Shown in pieces: positions 1-4,441 of a stretch of 5,559 nucleotides of DNA. Below the pieces are notes generated by a model. That model was not told the origin of the DNA. It did not search any database and was given only the letters and a program-made list of their open reading frames with translations. Numbering within the stretch: position 1 is the stretch's first letter; every line of letters begins with the position of its first letter. Source of the DNA: an uncultured Alphaproteobacteria bacterium. Its GTDB lineage: Bacteria > Pseudomonadota > Alphaproteobacteria > RF32 > CAG-239. A program made the position numbers and the translations under genes. The stretch covers positions 1-5,559 of the forward strand of contig CABQIK010000032.1 of NCBI GenBank assembly GCA_902464275.1. Direction: 5' to 3'.

Positions 1-69
1 CACCCCTCCTCAGGAGTGGAATTATTTGCACCCTGCATAAGTTGTATTTAAATATTAGACAAAAAACGC

Positions 70-101
70 TTTACTTATTTTTAATTCTGTTGTAGTATGA
101 T
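70..101 (+). promoter_or_regulatory. Candidate promoter for the leader and unknown gene
   Basis: TTTACT at 70-75 matches four of six bases of the sigma-70 -35 consensus. It is followed after 17 bases by TAGTAT at 93-98 (four of six), and the overlapping TATGAT at 96-101 matches five of six bases of the -10 consensus but at a long spacing. Transcription from here would start near base 105 and give a leader of about 200 bases that includes the small ORF and the hairpin. In AT-rich DNA such matches arise easily by chance, so this is weakly supported. Confidence 0.3.
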
Positions 102-132
102 TTTATCAAGAACGATAAAGCAGGATATGAAA

Positions 133-219
133 ATGATGTGCGTGCAACAACATAAAAACATGAAAGTGGCAGAAAGCAAGGTTTTCTACACACACACACA
201 CACTTTTAAACTCTGCTGA
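133..219 (+). CDS. Possible 28-codon leader peptide ORF
   Basis: An ATG at 133 lies seven bases after an AGGA motif (122-125). It opens a 28-codon frame ending in TGA at 217-219; an in-frame ATG at 127 also exists but sits too close to the AGGA. The peptide is hydrophilic and non-repetitive except where the AC repeat encodes alternating Thr and His after a Phe-Tyr pair, and it ends Phe-Lys-Leu-Cys. There is no signal peptide or membrane segment. The ORF stops 31 bases before a terminator-like hairpin that precedes the next gene, which is the arrangement expected of a regulatory leader peptide. The His and Thr codons recall classical attenuators, but the gene downstream does not look biosynthetic. 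It may be a chance ORF. The ribosome binding site and position are the only support. Confidence 0.3.
   Translation: MMCVQQHKNMKVAESKVFYTHTHTFKLC
188..203 (+). repeat. (AC)8 dinucleotide microsatellite
   Basis: Eight uninterrupted AC units lie within the possible leader ORF and 111 bases before the start codon of the unknown gene. Perfect dinucleotide tracts of this length are prone to slipped-strand mispairing. With eight units the leader frame ends at TGA 217. With seven it would end at the TAA at 208-210. With nine it would read through the downstream hairpin to the TAA at 296-298. Confidence 0.9.
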
Positions 220-250
220 GAAAAATTTAACCAACAACGCAATTTATCAA

Positions 251-286
251 AAATTCCAAAGGGAAATTTTCCCTTTGGAATTTTTT
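251..286 (+). terminator. Terminator-like hairpin just upstream of a ribosome binding site
   Basis: Bases 251-266 are perfectly complementary to 268-283. The 16-base arms have a TTCCAAAGGG core, and the real loop would open a few base pairs. Six T residues (281-286) overlap and follow the right arm. This is the form of an intrinsic terminator, although AT-rich at both ends. It ends only 15 bases before the AAGGAG site of the gene at 314, which leaves no room for a promoter in between. A transcript of that gene must therefore cross it, so it could be an attenuator or a 5'-leader structure as well as the terminator of an upstream unit. Confidence 0.65.
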
Positions 287-313
287 GTGCATTCTTAATA
301 AAGGAGTAAAACG

Positions 314-1306
314 ATGAGTAAACTTACAAATGATGAAATCAACAAACAGATTGAAGAAGAAACAATAGGAGTAGATAATATCTACGTTGAAAATAATAAA
401 AAACATACCAGTATACCTCACGATGCCTCATCAAGATTTAATTTTTTAGTAAAAGAAAATATAGATGATTTGATGAAAGAAATTAAAAAAGGACATAGAA
501 GAACTTGGCGTGTGGTTCCTGATGGTAAAGATAAAATACGTTTACAGGATTTGGATTTCCCATCTGATGCTATTATTGAATTAGGAAAAGATGAGGATGG
601 CAACCGGAATATGAAAATCAAAACAGCAATGGGAGGTTATTCGTATAAAATTACCGAACGTCCGAATGACAATTCAGAAGTTGTTTTTGAAGGACCGGTT
701 AATGCTTTGCTTAATCAAAATTTGATTCCGCAAATGACTTATGTTCCTGGAACTTTACAAGGTCAATTTTATGATAATAAAACAGGAAAAAACTATACAG
801 AGTATATGAATATGTCTATGTATGGAATGCTTCGTCGGTTAAAGAATGGTGGATATAGCTGTTCTGAAGCTGTTGTTTTACGAGAATCACTTTTCAAAAA
901 ATATAAAGATGACACTTGGAAAGCTTTTGATGAATTAAGCAAGGCTATTAATCCGCAAGATTTACATGGCTATCATATTAATGCAAAATTTAACAATGAA
1001 ATTGATTTTTTGCCTCAATATAATACACCAAATCTTCAAAATATCAAATATGAGGAAGCAAGCAGGGATATGGAAAAAGGATTTAAAATATATACCGATA
1101 TACGAAAGAAACGTATTAAAGAACGCTTAGAGAAAGTGAAAACTCGTAGAGAAGAAGCGGTTAGTGGGGCGGTTGTGGCAGATGAAATTGCCGGAAAACG
1201 CCGGAGCGGTGAGATAAAAGAGCCGGTAACTCCTGAAAAAGGCAATAAATTATCCGCTGAAATTCAGGCTAAAATTAAAGAGATGAAAGGTAATACAAAA
1301 GACTAA
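314..1306 (+). CDS. Unrecognised 330-residue soluble protein
   Basis: I do not recognise this family. The start is set by an AAGGAG site at 301-306, seven bases before the ATG. The product is hydrophilic, with no signal peptide, no membrane segment and a single cysteine (Cys183). Residues 1-45 are acidic and polar and probably flexible. Residues about 50-240 look like a folded mixed alpha/beta region with a Tyr- and Gly-rich middle (about 105-180). Residues about 247-285 are rich in Lys, Arg and Glu and would form a long helix or coiled coil. The last 50 residues are Ala-, Glu- and Lys-rich and end in a charged tail. Codons are strongly AT-rich compared with recJ next door, except that the coding sequence after about base 1150 uses more GCG, GGC and CCG codons. 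This could mark a transferred or fast-evolving gene with a tail resembling the rest of the genome. It stands alone: it has its own leader before it and a terminator after it. A secreted effector or a phage- or island-derived protein are possibilities with no direct support. Confidence 0.85.
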   Translation: MSKLTNDEINKQIEEETIGVDNIYVENNKKHTSIPHDASSRFNFLVKENIDDLMKEIKKGHRRTWRVVPDGKDKIRLQDLDFPSDAIIELGKDEDGNRNMKIKTAMGGYSYKITERPNDNSEVVFEGPVNALLNQNLIPQMTYVPGTLQGQFYDNKTGKNYTEYMNMSMYGMLRRLKNGGYSCSEAVVLRESLFKKYKDDTWKAFDELSKAINPQDLHGYHINAKFNNEIDFLPQYNTPNLQNIKYEEASRDMEKGFKIYTDIRKKRIKERLEKVKTRREEAVSGAVVADEIAGKRRSGEIKEPVTPEKGNKLSAEIQAKIKEMKGNTKD

Positions 1307-1323
1307 TATTTTGATATTTCACG

Positions 1324-1356
1324 AGCACCGGAATCTGTTGACTCCGGTGCTTTTTT
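1324..1356 (+). terminator. Intrinsic terminator of the unknown gene
   Basis: AGCACCGGA (1324-1332) pairs perfectly with TCCGGTGCT (1343-1351) around a ten-base loop. The T-run covers 1351-1356. It lies 17 bases after the TAA of the unknown gene and isolates it from recJ. Confidence 0.9.
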
Positions 1357-1400
1357 ATCTGGTATGCGCTGTGTATAAGTTGTATAACTGTTTTTAACTC

Positions 1401-1427
1401 TTGAGTTGGGGTGGAATATGGTATATT
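1401..1427 (+). promoter_or_regulatory. recJ promoter with extended -10
   Basis: TATATT at 1422-1427 matches five of six -10 bases and is directly preceded by TGG (1419-1421), the extended -10 motif. TTGAGT at 1401-1406 is a fair -35 but sits at a short spacing of 15 bases, which is tolerable with an extended -10. Transcription would start near 1434, after the upstream terminator. This leaves only about 11 bases before the ATG at 1445 but about 26 before the ATG at 1460, so it favours the later recJ start. Confidence 0.5.
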
Positions 1428-1459
1428 TTGACTGAAAATAAAGTATGTATAGGGTTGAA

Positions 1460-3223
1460 ATGACTGATTTTAATGAACAAAAATCTATCGGCGGCAATAT
1501 TTGGCAGCGCACTAAATTTGATGAGCGGTTGGCGGAAGCCTTAATGCAACAAACCGGTATGCCGTATATTGTTGCCGGAATTTTGGCATCGCGCGGGATT
1601 ACTCCGCAAAACGCGGAAAGTTTTTTGTATCCGAAATTGCAAACTTTAATGCCGAATCCTTCTTGCTTAAAAGATATGGATATTGCCGCCAAGCGTTTGG
1701 CGCAAGCGGTTATGAATAATGAAAAAATCGGGATTATCGGCGATTATGATGTTGACGGAGCCACTTCAAGCGCAGTTTTGCGGCGTTTTTTAGAGTTTTT
1801 CGGGTTGCAAGTTAAAGTGCACATTCCGGACAGAGAAGAGGGGTACGGGCCGAGCAATCAGGCGTTTGCGGAGTTTGCGGCAGAAAATATCAGACTGGTG
1901 GTGACTACCGATTGCGGCACTACCGCTTTTGAGGTTTTGGATAAGGCCGCCGCAGACGGTTTTGATGTGATTGTGCTTGACCACCACGAGGCGGAAGTCA
2001 GACTGCCGAAAATTTTGGCGGTGGTTAATCCTAAACGCTTAGATGAAAATAACGATTATCCGTATTTGAAGTATATGGCGGCGGTCGGCGTTGTGTATAT
2101 GACGATTGTGGCAATTAACCGCGAGCTGCGTCAAGGCGGATTTTATAATACGCATCAGGCGCCTGATTTATTGAAATGGCTTGATATGGTGGCACTTGGC
2201 ACGGTGTGCGATGTGGTGCCGCTGTTGGGGCTTAACCGCGCGTATGTTAAACAAGGTTTGAAAGTTATGGCGCAACGCCAAAATTTGGGTATTAAAGCGT
2301 TGCTTGATTCCGCCTCATTGGCCGAGGCACCGTCGGCGTTTCATTTAGGTTATGTGTTGGGACCGCGTATTAATGCCGGCGGGCGGGTAGGCGATGCGTC
2401 GGTCGGCAACAATCTGTTGTGCGCCGATGACGCGGTTACGGCGCAAAAACTGGCGGATAATTTAAACAAATTTAATACTGAACGCAAAGATATTGAAAGT
2501 TATGTTCTGCTTAACGCAATTGAAATGCTTGAGGGCAAACCGCAAGAATATCCGATGGCGTTTGTGGCGGGGCATGATTGGCATCAGGGCGTTATCGGCA
2601 TTGTGGCCGGAAAGCTCAAAGAACGATACAATGTTCCGGCGTTTGTAATGTCGGTTGAAGCCGATGAAGTTAAAGGCTCGGCGCGCTCCATTCAGGGCGT
2701 TGATTTGGGAGCGCTGATTATGTCAGCCAAAGAAAAAGGCATTTTAACCAAAGGCGGAGGGCATATTATGGCGGCAGGATTTTCGCTCTCAGAAGATCAA
2801 ATTGAAGAGTTTAGAAAGTTTGCCGGCGAATATATAGCCAAAACCTTGGGCGATGAAAAACTTGCACCGGTGATTGAGGTTGACGGCGTGGTCAGCTTAA
2901 ACGGCGCCAACTTAGATTTGGCAGAAAAACTGCAAACATTAGAACCGTTCGGAGCGGGCAATCCGGAGCCGAAAATTATGATTGAAAGCGTTAAAATTGT
3001 GCGACCGGCGATTATCGGCAGCGGGCATGTCAAATGTGTTTTGGGCTCAGATACCGGCGGTAGCTTAAAGGCAATTGCTTTCAGGTGTGCCGATACTGCA
3101 GTCGGCAATGCGCTACTCAATGCCAAAGGCGAAAGGTTTAACGTGGTCGGCGTTTTGCATAAAGACACCTGGCAAGGAAATTCCTCCGCTCAATTTATTA
3201 TTGAAGACATTGCGGCGGCATAA
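1460..3223 (+). CDS. recJ: Single-stranded-DNA-specific exonuclease RecJ
   Basis: RecJ degrades single-stranded DNA 5' to 3' in the cytoplasm. It acts in RecF-pathway recombination, mismatch repair and processing of stalled forks, using Mn or Mg ions. With the start used here the protein has 587 residues, close to the 577 of Escherichia coli RecJ. The DHH phosphoesterase motifs are intact: DYDVDG (Asp95, Asp97, Asp99), TDCG (Asp151), DHH (174-176) and a VCDVVPL motif with Asp251. RecJ-specific GPRINAGGR (Arg303 region) and WHQGVIG (374-380) follow. The DHHA1 nucleic-acid-binding part carries GGGH (His435), and an EPFGAGNPEP stretch (495-504) opens the C-terminal OB-fold region. All expected metal ligands appear present. 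I chose the ATG at 1460 because AGGG (1451-1454) lies five bases upstream. The in-frame ATG at 1445 would add five residues but has no ribosome binding site. The gene appears monocistronic, flanked by terminators. Confidence 0.97.
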   Translation: MTDFNEQKSIGGNIWQRTKFDERLAEALMQQTGMPYIVAGILASRGITPQNAESFLYPKLQTLMPNPSCLKDMDIAAKRLAQAVMNNEKIGIIGDYDVDGATSSAVLRRFLEFFGLQVKVHIPDREEGYGPSNQAFAEFAAENIRLVVTTDCGTTAFEVLDKAAADGFDVIVLDHHEAEVRLPKILAVVNPKRLDENNDYPYLKYMAAVGVVYMTIVAINRELRQGGFYNTHQAPDLLKWLDMVALGTVCDVVPLLGLNRAYVKQGLKVMAQRQNLGIKALLDSASLAEAPSAFHLGYVLGPRINAGGRVGDASVGNNLLCADDAVTAQKLADNLNKFNTERKDIESYVLLNAIEMLEGKPQEYPMAFVAGHDWHQGVIGIVAGKLKERYNVPAFVMSVEADEVKGSARSIQGVDLGALIMSAKEKGILTKGGGHIMAAGFSLSEDQIEEFRKFAGEYIAKTLGDEKLAPVIEVDGVVSLNGANLDLAEKLQTLEPFGAGNPEPKIMIESVKIVRPAIIGSGHVKCVLGSDTGGSLKAIAFRCADTAVGNALLNAKGERFNVVGVLHKDTWQGNSSAQFIIEDIAAA

Positions 3224-3247
3224 AGTTCTGGCGATAATCAAGCCATA

Positions 3248-3288
3248 AAAAACGGCGGTAAATTGAGTTTTGCCGCCGTTTTTGTTTT
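3248..3288. terminator. Bidirectional terminator between recJ and the hdeD-like gene
   Basis: Bases 3248-3262 pair with 3269-3283 through an ACGGCGG/CCGCCGT core with one T-G wobble and a six-base loop. A T-run (3279-3288) serves the plus strand and an A-run (3247-3252) gives a U-run on the minus strand. It sits 24 bases after the recJ stop and just beyond the stop of the convergent minus-strand gene, so it can end both transcripts. Confidence 0.92.
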
Positions 3289-3292
3289 CAGC

Positions 3293-3841
3293 TTATTTCA
3301 TCAGTTTCAAAAAGCGTTGATAAGTGAAATATTCGCCAAGTTCAAACAATCCGAAAATCAGAATATACAAGCCTAAAATGGTGCTGATGGTTACCGCGCC
3401 GATGGCCGGATACATGATAATCAAAAAGCCGAAAAAGATGCCTAAAATGCCAAGGCTTAAACTCCATGTCCATGGCAGCATCAGGTGTTTTAAGCGATAA
3501 GCGCTAACCAACTGCGCCGCGCCGACCGCCATTGACCAAACGGCAAAAATTATCGGCAAAGTGGCGGCGGTTACGCCAAGGTTTCCGACCAAAATGGCGC
3601 CGATAATTATGTCAATTATTCCGGTAAACATATACCAACCGGATTCAAAATTGACTGATGTTGCAATGTAGCCGATGCCGATGACAATTAAGGCAACGCC
3701 GATATACAGGCTAAGTGCCATTAAGCTGACCATCGGGTTTATCCAAACATAAATACCGAGCGCGACGGTTAAGATTCCGGCAAGTAAGTGCCATATTCCC
3801 ACGCAGCAGGCGGGCTTGTTTTGAGTGTTAAATTCAACCAT
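3293..3841 (-). CDS. HdeD-family (DUF308) inner-membrane protein
   Basis: The product has 182 residues and six hydrophobic segments, at about 14-34, 38-61, 69-88, 94-115, 125-145 and 149-171. Short polar connectors and Gly-rich helices give the pattern of the HdeD/DUF308 family, and the length is close to the roughly 190 residues of Escherichia coli HdeD. HdeD is linked in E. coli to acid resistance at high cell density, but its biochemical action is unknown. Telling features are the repeated G-I-x-x-I-x-x-G motifs and the YP/NP pairs at helix ends (Asn35-Pro36, Tyr144-Pro145). The N-terminal part has adjacent cysteines (12-13). The start is supported by an AAAGGAG site (3848-3854) six bases from the ATG. 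It is divergent from the BOF gene and convergent with recJ. Family membership is fairly secure. A role in acid stress in this organism is inference. Confidence 0.88.
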   Translation of the reverse strand: MVEFNTQNKPACCVGIWHLLAGILTVALGIYVWINPMVSLMALSLYIGVALIVIGIGYIATSVNFESGWYMFTGIIDIIIGAILVGNLGVTAATLPIIFAVWSMAVGAAQLVSAYRLKHLMLPWTWSLSLGILGIFFGFLIIMYPAIGAVTISTILGLYILIFGLFELGEYFTYQRFLKLMK

Positions 3842-3987
3842 TTCTTTCTCCTTTGAAAATGTTCTGAGGTTAATTTAGTGTTTGGAAAAGTGTTTTTCCA
3901 GTGTTGACATAGTCTAAAGGCGAGATTAAAAATTATAAATCCGCAATTATTTTTAAGGCGGATAGTTTTTAACAAAGGAGGAAGTTT
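3842..3987. promoter_or_regulatory. Divergent control region of the hdeD-like and BOF genes
   Basis: For the plus strand, TTGACA at 3904-3909 is a perfect -35, with a weak -10 (TAAAAA, 3927-3932) at 17 bases. For the minus strand, TATAAT (3937 down to 3932) is a perfect -10 with only a poor -35 near 3955-3960. The two -10 elements overlap or abut, so the two polymerases could compete. A 6-bp inverted repeat (ATCCGC 3939-3944 and GCGGAT 3958-3963) would lie at the very start of the plus-strand mRNA. The BOF gene has a strong AAGGAGG site (3975-3981) and the hdeD-like gene has AAAGGAG. Both genes are therefore probably well translated. Confidence 0.5.
3883..3900. promoter_or_regulatory. Inverted repeat, candidate operator
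   Basis: TGGAAAA (3883-3889) and TTTTCCA (3894-3900) form a perfect 7-base dyad around GTGT. It ends four bases before the TTGACA -35 of the BOF gene and lies in the leader of the hdeD-like gene. AGTGTT recurs at 3877, 3889 and 3900, about one helical turn apart. A dimeric regulator could bind here, or the dyad could fold in the hdeD-like mRNA leader. The regulator cannot be named from sequence. Confidence 0.4.
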
Positions 3988-4386
3988 ATGAATAAAAAAA
4001 TTTTAGCATTAACAGCGGCGTTATTAATCGGCGTATCCGGCGCGGCAATGGCAAAGTGCGATTGCGAAGGCTGCATGGGTAAAAATATGATGCGAAATGC
4101 CGGCGGATTTGTGCAGGGCGATATGCAAATTTCAACCGTTAAAGAGGCTATGGATATGAAAGACGACGCTATGGTCAGCTTGAAGGGCAATATTGAAAAG
4201 CAGATTAAAAAAGACAAATATATGTTCAAAGACGCTACCGGCAGCATGGTGGTTGAAATTGATAAAAAAGTATGGAACGGGCAGACCGTTTCACCGGCCG
4301 ACACCGTTATTTTAACCGGTGAAATTGATAAAGATTTTGATAAGGCAAAACTTGAAGTTGACACCTTAACTAAAGTAAATAAATAA
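3988..4386 (+). CDS. Periplasmic BOF (YgiW/YdeI-type OB-fold) stress protein
   Basis: This 132-residue protein matches the bacterial OB-fold family (YgiW, YdeI, VisP) in length and motifs. These small periplasmic proteins help Enterobacteria tolerate peroxide, acid, cationic peptides and other envelope stresses, probably by binding ligands or partner proteins rather than as enzymes. Residues 1-22 form a Sec signal peptide (Lys3-Lys4, hydrophobic core, Ala-Met-Ala cleavage before Lys23). The OB fold runs from about 48 to 131, with the family signatures TVKEA (50-54), DDAMVSLKGNI (59-69), YMFKDATG (78-85), VEIDKKVWNG (89-98) and GEIDKD (111-116). An extra feature is a CDCEGC cluster (Cys24, Cys26, Cys29) directly after the cleavage site. 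It is not a lipobox. Translation starts at an ATG six bases after a strong AAGGAGG. A perfect-stem terminator follows the stop, so the gene is a single unit. Confidence 0.9.
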   Translation: MNKKILALTAALLIGVSGAAMAKCDCEGCMGKNMMRNAGGFVQGDMQISTVKEAMDMKDDAMVSLKGNIEKQIKKDKYMFKDATGSMVVEIDKKVWNGQTVSPADTVILTGEIDKDFDKAKLEVDTLTKVNK

Positions 4387-4390
4387 CCAA

Positions 4391-4430
4391 ACTCCCCCTG
4401 AAAGAGCAAGTTCTTTCAGGGGGAGTTTTT
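4391..4430 (+). terminator. Strong intrinsic terminator after the BOF gene
   Basis: ACTCCCCCTGAAAGA (4391-4405) pairs perfectly over 15 bases with 4412-4426 around a six-base loop, and the T-run covers 4426-4430. It starts four bases after the BOF stop codon and 12 bases beyond the end of the convergent barrel gene. It may also stop minus-strand transcripts, though the minus-strand U-run is only three bases. Confidence 0.95.
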
Positions 4431-4441
4431 ATCTTATTGTT

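Larger units (their letters stand above)
1..313. other. Leader and intergenic region upstream of the unknown gene
   Basis: No large gene is visible here. The first 20 bases contain a short imperfect hairpin (CTCC-TCA-GGAG core) without a following T-run, which may be the tail of whatever precedes the window. A promoter-like element lies near bases 70-101. A possible small ORF follows (133-219), with an AC dinucleotide repeat inside it (188-203). A strong AT-rich hairpin with a T-run comes next (251-286), and then the AAGGAG ribosome binding site at 301-306. The order small ORF, hairpin, ribosome binding site and gene resembles a leader or attenuator, but the region could equally be an ordinary spacer holding the terminator of an upstream transcript. 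Confidence 0.6.

Noticed and set aside
184..212. The AC repeat as a promoter spacer between a -35 near 184 and TAAACT at 207
   Set aside because: The would-be -35 (TTCTAC) matches the consensus poorly, so repeat-controlled promoter spacing is less well supported than the leader-frame idea.
1..313. tRNA, riboswitch or CRISPR content in the left non-coding region
   Set aside because: I see no cloverleaf, no known riboswitch core and no spaced direct repeats; only the AC tract and the hairpin stand out.
1303..1692. 129-codon minus-strand ORF over the recJ start and the upstream terminator
   Set aside because: It crosses a terminator and the N-terminal coding region of recJ, has no convincing ribosome binding site and resembles no family.
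3769..3975. 68-codon minus-strand ORF overlapping the hdeD-like start
   Set aside because: It overlaps the start of the six-helix protein in another frame and lacks a ribosome binding site and recognisable features.
3969..4409. 146-codon minus-strand ORF opposite the BOF gene
   Set aside because: It is fully antisense to a gene with a clear family match, signal peptide, ribosome binding site and terminator. Its own Ser-, Thr- and Ile-rich product looks like a frame shadow.
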